DNA of 60,000 nucleotides from Lineus longissimus (lineage: Eukaryota > Nemertea > Pilidiophora > Heteronemertea > Lineidae): assembly GCF_910592395.1 (NCBI RefSeq), contig NC_088308.1, positions 11,363,001 to 11,423,000 on the forward strand, in the 5' to 3' direction. Shown one piece after another: positions 12,201 through 24,200 of the stretch. The notes under the pieces were generated by a model. That model had not been told where the DNA came from. It worked only from the letters and a program-made list of their open reading frames with translations, and ran no database searches. Both the position numbers and the translations under genes were made by a program. Numbering within the stretch: the first letter of the stretch is position 1; the number at the start of each line of letters is the position of its first letter.

Positions 12201-15200
12201 ATTGTATTGCCACTTATATGTACATCATATACGGGCAATACCCCTATTGCCTCCTTTATGGTTAACATACATTGTAGTAATAGTAAATGTATTGAGCTCT
12301 CTAGTAAATGTAGGTTTCTTGTCTCTCACTGTGTTATTTTAAAATCTTTAGGTACCCAGCATATCAATTCACCCCTGTTGACATATGAAATAAACAATTA
12401 TACCTGCCATGCTTTGAAATAAATATTAAGGATGTTTGAGCAGGGTGTTACAAGTCAGATAGACAGTTAACCTTGCATATACCAGACCATTCTTTTCTCA
12501 TATATTGTTAAACCATTGGTCCTAACATGCAGGTGCAACAGTACTCTTGGCCATATTAGTTCGGTCAAATCTCACAAATCACAGAGTTTTAGTTCCAAAG
12601 CAACTCACATTCCCATCAGTTGTATCCAGTGTTGTTTATCAAAATGCAAACATGCATGCTTACACCTAGTTCTGCCCTTATAAAAGAATTGATGTTGACA
12701 AAATGTAAAAAAGAATTTCCTTGGCCAGTTCATTGCTTCTAGGACAGTTCAATGCATACATCAATCAATTGGTAAAAGAATTGGTTTTTGGGGTAACAAC
12801 AATTCATGATTTGAAAAATATTCAGAACCGTGCCATTTTACCGTGACGCAGACCGACACTTTTGCCTCATATTTGCCTTAGAAGTTTAGGGTGTGAGTCC
12901 GTGGTCATTCCAATTTTTTTTTAAAAAGGCCTTTTACACTTGTCAGATGGGAGGTTTGTTCTATCTGTTGTCTTCAATTGCCAACTAAGAAACCCTGCAG
13001 AGATGGACGGTATCCCATAGTGGACTAGCAATCCAGGGCCATAGCTAGTGGGGGGAAGGAGGGGCTGGGCATTACCCCCTCCCCAGAAGTCATAGAAAAT
13101 GTGTTTTTCATTGTGATTTTGGCCAAAAAAATTCGTGAGATGCTCATTTTGGCCCCCAGACCAGCTAGCTACACCCCATGCACTCCTACAGGCCAGCATG
13201 TAGGTGGCTTTGCCCTTAACTGATAACTATATCCATAAACATAATCATGCTACAACATTTGTTTTCTGGATTTTATGCATTCCTTCCCCAATACTACATT
13301 GCTATTCTTTATTTGATTGCAGCTCCGGCCTCCTCAGCCTGCCGTCTATCTATTCCTGTTGGACGTGTCATTCAATGCTGTACAGTCAGGTGAGCTTATC
13401 TCTCTTTCATTGTGATGGAAAAGGTCTACACTAGAAATAGCAAAAAGTGGCAAAGTTTTTTGAAAACAAAAACGCCATGTCAATGGCGTTGACTCTTGTG
13501 AAAACATTTGAAAGGACTTTTTTTAGCATAACCACATGAAATTAGGTCAATATCTTGGTTTCATTAGCTCACCTCTTAGCAGAGGCGAGCTTATCCCATA
13601 CCGTGGCGTCCGTCGTCCGTCGTCGTCGTCGTCCGTCGTCCGTTAGCAGGGCACGTTTCGTAACTGTTAGAGCTATTGAGTTGAAACTTGGTACACATGT
13701 ACCCTTATGTAATGACACCTTGGAGACCAAGTTTCGGTCCGATTCGTTTCATGGTTTGGCCACCAGGGGGCCAAACGTTAAAAGTGAAAATATGCAATAT
13801 CTCCCTTAATAGTAGTCGGGAAATTTTGAAAAAATATGGTAGGTACTTCTAGCAAAGGTGCATCATATATCCTCCGGGTTTTTGATTTGACCTCCTTTTC
13901 AAGGTCACAGAGGTCAAATGGTGTAAATTGGCCGTTAGGATGTAACAATGGCACGTTTCTAAACTGCAATGACTATTGATACCAAATTTGGTACACATTT
14001 ACCCCTTAGTCAGGTGATCTCAGGGACCGAAGTTTGGTCCAATATGATTCACCACTTGACCACCAGGGGGCAAAATCCCAAAACCTTAAAAATGTGATTA
14101 TTCCTTAACCTCTTGCCCGATTGCCACCAATTTGATATCATGGGTACATCTAACCAATATACAGTATATGTCACACGGGTTTTTAATTTGACCTTCTTGT
14201 CAAGGTCACAGAGGTCAAATGGTGTAAATTCGCCGTCAGGCCGTAACTATGGCACGTTTCTTAACTGCAATGACTATTGATCACAAATTAAGTACACATG
14301 TACCCCTTGGTCAGGTGATCTCAGGTACCGAAGTTTGGTGCGATCTGATTTGCCGTTTGGCCTCCAGGGAGGGGGCCAAATCCTAAATTCTTCAAAATGC
14401 CATTATTCCTAGTAATGACTTGCCCGATTGGCACCAATTTTATATCATAGGTACATCTAATTCTAACAACCATTCAATGTGTCACCCGGGTCTTCTTTGA
14501 TTTGACCTACTTTTCAAGGTCACAGAGGTCGAATGTACTGTAAATTGGCCATTTTGGGGAAATTGTAATTGCTTGGACCTACATCAAACCTAACACTACA
14601 TGACACAATACCATGCTCTTTATCCATCTTTCCTCCACATGAGGTGAGCACAATGGCCCTGGCCATTTCATTTTAGAAGTTAAAAGATGTGAAAATCCTG
14701 AGCCATTTATTGTCTGTGTGATAAAAATGGCAATTTCTGTGGCACAAAAGTCTTGCAAGAAGCCCTGGCCTCTCCATTTGTCTTTCTAGATGTCTCGACC
14801 AGTCTGTTGCCTTCAAAATGAACGTTTTACTGTAAATTCCACTCCAGCGACCTTCTCTTTCTTTCGTGATGATATCAATAAAAACATCAAATCCTGTTTT
14901 CAGGCTACCTGTCCATTTTCTGCCAGTCCTTACTGGAGGAGTTAGATCGACTACCGGGTGATTCTAGAACACAGATCGGATTCTTAACATTTGATTCAGC
15001 AGTCCATTTCTATAACCTAGCTGAAGGACTCTCACAGCCACAGATGCTGATTGTGTCTGATTTAGAAGGTAAATTGCAGTTTATTTTTCTGAAATGTTAT
15101 TTGGGGTGTAAATTTTATTTCACAGAAAAAAATCCAAGCTATGTCAACAGTAACTACTAATATCTGTCACTGATACTTATTGTTTGCCAGTTTTTTAACT

Positions 15201-18200
15201 ATCAACATGAACACTTTTTATACGCCAGCTCCGGAGCATATTATGGTATGGCCCTCGGTGTCCGTCTGTCCGTTAACTTTTCATTGTCCACGCGATTACT
15301 GAAATTCTACATCATGTATATTCACCAAACCTGGTTTGCAGGGCACTAGTATAGGCCCCAAGAAGCCTATTGATTTGGAGGTCAAAAGGTCAAAGGTCAC
15401 GAAGACCTGTTTTCATTTTCTGCTTACCTTCGCTTAGCTACACCTAGGCGGCGCCCCTATACAGCCTCTGCCTTGTGTGAGCCGCCATAATCAGTACTTT
15501 TTCCTCGGCACATTGTTGCACACTTTTCCGAGTTTTTCTACGTTGTTTTCGCCAAATTTTGGTCGATCCTACGTTTGAGGACACCTTCGGGAAGCTTATT
15601 ATCTCTAGGAGACGGGTGAGATCGTTCTTTTACCATCCTCCCTCGATTTCTGCTTTTGGAGCGTGCTTTTTCTGCCGTCTCCCAAGAAATTTTTTCTCCG
15701 TTTTCCCGGGCTATTGGTCACGTGACCGTTCGTTTTTATACTTTTGTGGTTTTTCTGTTAGAAATTTCGGCTTAATGACATCGTTATTGCCGTCCTTTCT
15801 TTCTTCTTTGGGTGTTCCACCCTTTGTTTTGGACCTCCTGCCCTTCAGGGCGGGTTTCCGAGGTCCGTTTACGGGTGTATCGTGTATTCATAGTCCCCGG
15901 CCCGGTTCTTCCCCGTGTCGGGGTGCGGGTAGTTCCGCCCAAATTGGGCCGGACCCTTTCGCCCCTGGGATGCCTTCCTCTTCTCCCGGCACCGCCGGCA
16001 AGAAGATGAAGAAGGTGAGGAGAGGAGCACGGCCCTCAAAGGGAAGGGGGTCTTTGACTCCCTCTCCCTTGCCCTCCTCACGGACCCCGCTAAGCGGCGA
16101 GGTCCACGGGGCTCTGGGGGGGTTTCGACCCCTCCCGACCCCTCCCCCCAGGCCGGGCACCCCTCTTTTGGGGGTGTGCCCCCTGGGGAGGCCTTGGGTT
16201 TGAGTGTTGGTGACCCTGATGCAGGGACACTCCCCAGGGTTAGCCCTGCCCCCTTTCCAGGGGGCAGGGCCCATATTCATAAAAGTTCTTAACTTAAGTG
16301 CCAAAAAGTCCTAAGTTGTCCACTTGCCTAAGTCCCCTACCTAAAATGAGATTCATAAACCTGCTCAGTGCCCCACTTGGCCAGGTTGACCGCTTAAGTT
16401 TGAGTGCACCACTTATCTTTCTTGAAAAGACATTCCCAGGTACCCGTGTCACATTTCTTGTGGATTTGCGCTTGTTGTAACTGCATTGTTCATTGATCAT
16501 GGGCATTCAAATGTGCATTCTGTAGGGCCTACACCATAGGAGATACAGATTAACAGGCAGACGAGACACATTTAGACAAAGTGCATGTACTTGCTCGTTA
16601 ATTATGGGGAGGAAACCGAACTTTTCTGATGCGGAAAAAATCCGCCTCATTGAGGCGTACGATGCTCGGAAAGGGTTACTAGTGGGGAAGTTTTCGTCAA
16701 ATGTTTCATCGAGGCGCAAACATGATGCTTGGCTTGAAATAACAGATAACGTAAATAGTCGAAATCCGCATGTTGTGCGAGAAATGACAGAACTACAGAA
16801 AAAGTGGCAGAATCTGACATCAGCTATGAAGGACGAATATAGGGAATACAAAAAAGCGCTAGGAAAGACAGGTTAGTAAATAACTGATTTTATTTCATTG
16901 AATACCTTTTCTATGCCAACTCTGCACACTCTCGCTATCCTAAAATTATGTATGTACATACATACAAACATAAAAACCATCGGCAAATTACCCGGTACTC
17001 TTATATGTGATGTCGTGAAAATTAAGATAAAAAATACCCCTTGATAAATGATCATAAATGAACACATTTTATGCTGAAAATCAAAATGGTGCCACAGGAA
17101 TAACAATACATGACCGATTTCAAATTCATTTCAGGTGGTGGACCCCCTCCTAAGGAACCGTCGATAATTTCACAGAAAGTTGCAGCTGTTATTGGCGAAG
17201 ATGATCCATCCGTATATGGTATAGATGGCGGCTTTGATAGCGGTGCACCGAAACCTAAAATCGCTACATCAGTAAATACTGTCCCGCGCCTGAATATCAC
17301 CCACAGCGTTGCAACCAACGACAGGTATGTGCAAAACGATTTTACACAGCAACTAATTCAATCAAACTTTAACATTTAGCCCATCTGCTTGAAATTAAGC
17401 ATTATCGTTAGTAAAGTAAATGCATTTTCTTTCAGTTCTTTCAGCGAGAATGAGGAAGAGAATCAAACTGAGTCTTTTCTTCAAGAACCCAAGATGCGGA
17501 CACAAAAACGAAAAGCTTCATCATCCCTTGGTTGTGCCTCGGCAGCCCTCGCCAGTACCTCAACTAAATTCCAAAGATTGGTGCAGCCTTCTCCTGTGAG
17601 GTCTTCATTGCCTAATCCTTGCCCACCGCTTCCCAAGAACACTGAAAAGGATAAAACCCTAAAGAATTTAGGAAATACGGACGAGATGGTAGTACTGCAG
17701 AAAGAACTGCTTGCTTCTGAGAAGGAAAGATGTGCGCTCGAGATGGATAAGCTTAAACTTGAAAAGGAAAAATTGGTTCTAGAAATTAAATTGTTGAAAA
17801 TGAAAACAAGTAAGATGGAGAAGGAGATGGAAAATGCTTCTGTAAATTCATTTCAGGCAAACGATGAAAACATATTTACACAGTTGTAAATATTTGTCAA
17901 AAACCTTTGAAAACAAATAAATTGTGTGTATGAGCATATAATAGATACGTATTTGTTACACTTACTTGCCTTAGAAATGTTGCTGGACAATGTGATCTCT
18001 TGTAGCAGTTCCATTTACACCTGCAAATGCTACGATATTCCCTTCATCGTTCCCATCCTCATCGGGTTGTGGCCGATGTTCGATATCATCCATGTCTGCT
18101 GGATCGAAATCCGGTAGAGCTTTGTTGATAGCAATGTTTTGCAACATTGCACACGCAGTAATGATTGCACATGCTTTCTCCGGTGTATAACGCAGTTTTC

Positions 18201-21200
18201 CATGCAGACAGTGGAATCGCCTTTTCCATTGACCGATGCCCCTTTCAACCAAACACCGAGTTTTCTTGTGAGACCGATTGTATCGTCGTTGCCCGGGGGT
18301 GTTAGGGTTCAAAAATGGCGTCATCAGCCAAGGACGCAATGGATACCCACTGTCACCAAGGATGACCTCATCTCCTTGCCAACGTCTCATAATGTCGGTT
18401 ACGGCGCTTTCTCGGAGCACAACGGAGTCATGGGTGCTACCGGGCCATCTAGCCACAACATTCATAAACCTAAAATGTGCATCAAAAACAACCTGTACAT
18501 TGATGGAATACCAGTTTTTCCTGTTTACATATCTCCACTCATGAAACGAAGGTCCTAGAATCCAAATATGCGTTCCATCGACCACACCGATAACACCGGG
18601 AAATCGAGCTATCTCGTAAAAATCTGCAGATAATTGAGGTGTGTCCTCTTGTCTCGGAAATTTGATGATGTGTTTTAGAGAATTGTTCAGTGTGGTTGTT
18701 ACCTCCGCGATCACTCGACTCATGGTTGGCTGCGAAATGTGGACAGTATCACCAGTAACCTGTTGGAATGATCCGCAAGCATAAAACCGAAGAGTCGCAA
18801 GCAACTTCAACTCAGCAGGCAGCGCGTAATTCCTCCTAGTTTTCGATTCTAGGTCATCCCTCACAAGATCAATCAATTGAAGAATTGTCTGCCGATCAAA
18901 CCGATATCGCTGGTACAATTCCAAGTCATTGTAAGCGTCCAGTGGATGCAGCCGATCACGAAAAACCCTTTCCCTGCGAATTGCACGTCTGTGTGCAAAT
19001 GCATGTTGCCAAGCTAACATCAACGCAGCCATCTCCGTTGAGCACCGTGCACAAAATGAACTGAAAGAACCAGTCCACTTAGAGCGGGACTTAGAGTTAA
19101 GACTGCTCCAGAGGTGTCTCAAATCTAAGACTCGATTTGAGTGGTCCACTTGACTTAAGTATGTTTACGAATATGACTTATTTTAAGTAAGTACCCCACT
19201 TAAACTTAAGATGCATATTAGGTGCCCCACTTTGACTTAAGTTGCTTTATGAATATGGGCCCAGGGCTCCGGGTGGGACTCTGGACGTTTTACGTCCCGA
19301 TCCCCCCCGCCGACGCCCCCTCCTGTCATGGGTTGGTTGGTGAGCAGCGTCGCCCCGGTGAGCCGCCTGTTATTTCAGGTGTGCTCTCCCGTCCCCCTCA
19401 GGGGTTTGCGACAGGGTTGCGGCCGCTGCCCTTGCCGGCGGCAGCTGGCTCTGCCAGCGCCACGGTTGAGTCCACGGCCACTCCGGGATCTGCCACCCCT
19501 TCGCTTTGGGGCGGGCTCGTCCGTCCGACCCTCACGGTGATCGACCGGGCATTTTACAGCCACGTCTTCTTGGTCCCCAAGAAGTCGGGGAAGTGGAGAC
19601 TGGTCATCGACCTGTCCACCTTGAATCGGTTCCTCCGGGTCCCCAGCTTCAAGATGGAGACAACCAGGTCAGTAGCGGTCGCGGTGCAGCCCAATGATTG
19701 GGCTATCTCTCTGGACCTTCAGGACGCGTATTTACACGTCCCGGTCCATCCAGAGTTTCAGCCCTTCCTTCGTTTTTTCTTCGAAGGAAATGTTTATCAG
19801 TTTCAGGCCCTTCCTTTCGGCCTGGCTTCTGCTCCGCTGATTTTCACAACAGTCGACAAGGCGTTTGCCGCGCCTTTTCACGCCATGGGCTTAAAGCTCC
19901 ATTGCTATCTCGACGACTGGCTGCTACGGCACCAGGCTCATCGCCGTCTGGGAAAGCAGGTAAAGTTTCTGCTCGTCACAACCGGACAGGCAGGGTGGTT
20001 GATAAATTGGGACAAATCCGAGCTGGACGCAGCTCAGGATTATGTCTTCGTGGGGGTGCGATTTCGCACACGAGAGGGCCTGATGCCCCCCCTCCGGACC
20101 GAATTCACAAGATTCGGTCCTTGGTCGATATTTTTCGCCGTCAGGACAGCGCCACAGCCCGACAGTTTCTGTCGCTGCTGGGGCTGCTCAATTCGGCAGC
20201 GGACCAGGTTCCTTTCGGCCGCCTGTATATGCGCCCACTCCAGCTCCTCCTGCTGTCGAGTTGGCGTCCATTCACGGACTCCCTCGACCAGCGGATATTT
20301 ATCCCGGGGTCTCTCCTGGGGGAGGTGTGGAGTTTCTGGGGTTCGGAGACGGAGCTCCTCCGCGGAGTGCAGCTCAGCCCTCCGTCGCCCCAGATGTCCC
20401 TGTTCACGGACACCTCCCTTTATGGTTGGGGCGCCCATTTGAACGAAGGGGATCTGACCACCAAGGGCACGTGGTCAGAGGAGGATGTGCGTCTCTCGAT
20501 CAATATCCTCGAGATGCAGGCTGTCATCCTGGCCGTGAGGGCCTTCACGTCTCATCTGAGGGGTCACAGGGTTTCTCTTTTCTCCGACAATTCGACGGTG
20601 GTCGCTTATATTCGGAAACAGGGGGGGACGAGATCCGACACATTGTGCCGTCTCACTTGGGAGCTCCTGCAGCTTTGTCGCCGCTTGGATATCCAGCTCC
20701 TCCCCCGTCACATCCCCGGCAAGAGAAATATCTTGGCCGATGCCCTTTCCAGGTCGGACCATCTGGTCCAGACAGAGTGGACCCTCCATCGCGAGGTGGT
20801 CTCTCGTCTGGGGGCCCTGTGGGATGCTCCGGTCGTGGACTTGTTTGCGACTCGGTTGAACAAGAGGTTCCCCCTGTACTACTCACCCCTCCCGGACGGG
20901 GAGGCCTTGGGAGTGGACAGCCTGTCGGCCTCCTGGGACGGCCTCAATGCTTATGCATACCTGCCAACCCCTCTGTTGCTACCGGTACTCAACAAGGTGG
21001 CCAGTTCACGGGTCAGACTTTGTCTGATAGCACCGTGCTGGCCGAACCAGGCCTGGTTCCCGGTTCTGCTGGAACTGCTGACGGATCACCCCCGCCGCCT
21101 GCCGGCGTGGGACCGTCTGCTTTATCACCCGATCGACCGGGTCTATCATCAAGATCCTTCTTTTTACAGGCTTCACGCCTGGAGGCTGTCGGGTATTTCC

Positions 21201-24200
21201 TCCGAGAGAGAGGCTTTTCGGAAGACGTTATCCGTAAAGTCGCCCAACCTCAGAGACAGTCTACCCTTGATTCATACGATAGCAAGTGGGCTGTCTTTCG
21301 AGACTGGTGTCGGGAGCACGGAGTTTCTCCGGTCGCTCCCTCTCTTCCCAACTTCCTCGACTTTTTGAATTTTCTATTCTCGGTCCGGAAGTTTTCGGTT
21401 CAGGGAGTGAAAGGTTATCGCTCCGCCGTTTCGGTCACCTTAAAGCTGACTGAATCGTGGCAACCGTCTTGGGATGACGCTGTTTCATCGTTGCTTCGCA
21501 ATATGTCTTGGAGTGTCCTCGCTCCATTCAGCTCTCTCCCAAGTGGGACCTCTCGGTGGTCTTAAGGACTCTCATGAAATTTCCATTTGAACCCATGCAT
21601 CAGGCAGATTTTAAACATCTGACCTTTAAGACCGTTTTCCTGGTGGCTTTGGCCACGGCACAGCGGCGGTCTGAGCTCCATGCTTTAGCCTTTGATAAAT
21701 TGGCTTTCACTGAGAGGGGCGCGGTCCTAGAATTTGTCCCAGGCTTTCTGGCTAAAAACCAGGCGCTGCACACCTCCAGGCGCCCGGTTTTTATATCCTC
21801 GTTATCCGCTACGGTCTCTAGAGACCTCCCGGACAGAACTCTCTGTCCTGTTCGGGCATTGAAGTTCTATTCTAATAAGACTAAGGAGCCTGCTGTTCGC
21901 CTAGGCAGGAAGCGCCTCTTTTTGTCTTATAGAGAGGGGTTTACTAGGGAGATAGCTGCAGCCACGGTCGCCAGATGGTTAGTGGCCACCATCCGGATGG
22001 CTTATTCTATGACACTCGGTTCTCCAGAGCTTCGTCGCCTAGGCGCCATTACGGCCCACGAGATTCGGGCCATTTCTACTTCGTGGGCCGAGTATAAGGG
22101 AGTGGCGCTGAACGAGGTTTAAGATGCGGCTACGTGGAGTTCTCACTCTACATTCTCCCAGTATTATATGCGCGATTGTTCCAGGTTAACAGACGGTATG
22201 CTGTCTCTTGATCCAGTTGTCGCTGCTCAGCACGTGGTCTAGGTGTTTCCCTACCTAGACCACTCGTCGATTTTCTCTCCTGCTGGCTGTCTTGTCCTCC
22301 CTCCTTTTTAAGCAGGGGGGGGGGGGGTTGTTCTATAGACTGTCGCCGGGTCTTCGGGCCCGCGCGTTCGCCCTGTCCAGCTGTCCTAGGGTTCAGCCGC
22401 CTAGGACTTTTGAGAGTTAGTCAGTGAGGCTGCTCCATGTTATTCTGGGGCGTGCTCTCCTTCTTGTAAAAAAAAATAATAATAAATTTTTTTCCACATT
22501 GTGTCTCTTGACGATATGTGCTGAGCTCATACCGTGTTGAGGTGGTTTTGTCCCCGTCTAGGAGGGGATGGGTTTTCCCAGTTATGCTTCCCTTTGTTGT
22601 CAAAGGGCCTGTTGACCTCTAGCCCGGGTTTTCCCCAAGCATTCTTTCTCTGGGTCCCCTGGTCTCACCCGTTGGGTTCTGCTGCGCAGCTTGGAGACAG
22701 TTCACTTCACTACATGGTAAGTCACCGTTTACCCTCCTTCCTTTGGTTGTTGGTATTCGATGCAAAAGTCTGACCTGGGTAGAGTATGAACGACATAAAA
22801 TTTCCATTTCCTGTGGAAATGTCATTTTATTAGTTCATACCTACCCAGGTCAGACTACCCGCTCTGCCTGTCCCCACAGCAACGGGACTTACTCGGTGCG
22901 CTCGAGTAATAAGTACTGATTATGGCAGCTCACACGAGGCAGAGGCTGTATAGGGGCGCCGCCTAGGTGTAGCTAAGCGAACTAGCTAAGAGATTTCTAT
23001 TATAAATAGATTATTTCTTCCTCGGGTGTGTCCGAATGGAGTACACATGCAAAAGTCTGACCTGGGTAGGTATGAACTAATAAAATGACATTTCCACAGG
23101 AAATAGAAATGCGCTCGCTCTGCTTAGCTCTTGTTGAAATAGGTATGGTTGAACCTCCGCAAATGAGTGATTTCTATCTCTTGTGACATTTGCAGGGACA
23201 ACATGACGATTGCGATTTTGGCAACCAGTCGCTTAAAGCAATTAATCATCATGTTGACGTCACTGCGTCAAAAATCGCAGCAACATAAACTGCTACTTTC
23301 TTTAGCACTTTCGTCTGTGAGGGCATCTGGAGTATGAATCATGGCAGGGTTAGGGTAATAGGTGATAATAACAAGTCCAATTGGTTTCTTCTTACAGAGA
23401 TTTTCCTTCCCAGTCCCGACAGCCTGCTTGTCAATCTGAGTGAGAGTAAAGACCTGATAGCTGATCTACTGAACACGCTGCCACAACAATTTGAACACAG
23501 CAAGGACACAGGCAGTGCCCTTGGAGCTGCTTTACAAGCTGCACATAAACTCATGGTAAGAATTTGTGAACGATTGTCAATTGTTTGGCTACTTATCAAA
23601 TGATATGCAGTAGGAAATTGTTCATCAGAATCAAAGCAACATTTTATACTGCCACTGCCTCAGTGAATTGACTGCATCTTTTCGACCAAACCATTTGTTT
23701 ACTAAGTGTAAACTGCAAAGAATTGTTGAACTCTGTCGCTGTCATACCCGGTAAATATTTACCGCACTGCTCTCAATTCAATGGATTGGTATGCTAATTT
23801 TTTCAGACAACAACTGGAGGTCGAGTGACAGTTGTACAGACTGTTTTGCCAAGTTCAGGTCCTGGTGCTTTAAAATGTCGCGAAGAGACGAGTCCGACAA
23901 CTGGCAAGAATGTCCCTCATCTTGGACCAGCTACAGATTTTTACAAGAAGTTAGCATTGGATTGTTCTGGGCAACAGATAGCTGTCGATCAGTTCTTGCT
24001 GACAAATTCTTATGTCGACATTGCAACACTGTGTTAGTATATTTACTTTTTAAATCCTCTGCACGACAACATCTGTTTAACGGACACTTATCAGGATGTA
24101 GCCAAAATCTACAAAATACTGACTATTCAAAAATTCTTCAGCTGATTTGCTGACATACCAACTCGAATATCCCTATGGTGCAAATGTTCACTAAATGGCA

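Larger units (their letters stand above)
16268..19261. mobile_element. PIF/Harbinger DNA transposon, apparently complete, inserted in DIRS
   Basis: Inverted ends begin GGCCCATATTCATAAA, and CAG is duplicated on both sides (16265-16267, 19262-19264). PIF/Harbinger elements make 3-bp duplications. The 2994-bp element holds the two proteins of an autonomous Harbinger: a DDE transposase on - and a Myb/SANT-like DNA-binding protein on +, in convergent arrangement with stops about 80 bp apart. Neither shows a premature stop. Copies of ACTTAAG cluster near both ends. Confidence 0.93.
15429..22981 (+). mobile_element. DIRS-type tyrosine-recombinase retrotransposon
   Basis: Inverted terminal repeats of about 70 bp (15429-15498 and 22912-22981) enclose GC-rich DNA, unlike the AT-rich flanks. 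The contents in order are an unassigned 5' region, reverse transcriptase (YLDDW active site), RNase H, a DIRS-type C-terminal domain and a tyrosine recombinase. There is no DDE integrase and no LTR pair, which defines the DIRS order. The element is interrupted by a Harbinger transposon at 16268-19261, so its own length is about 4.56 kb. Frameshifts and a nonsense codon indicate a dead copy. Confidence 0.88.

Noticed and set aside
15869-16304. Minus-strand frames in the DIRS 5' region
   Set aside because: GC-rich DNA gives long chance frames; no protein motif.
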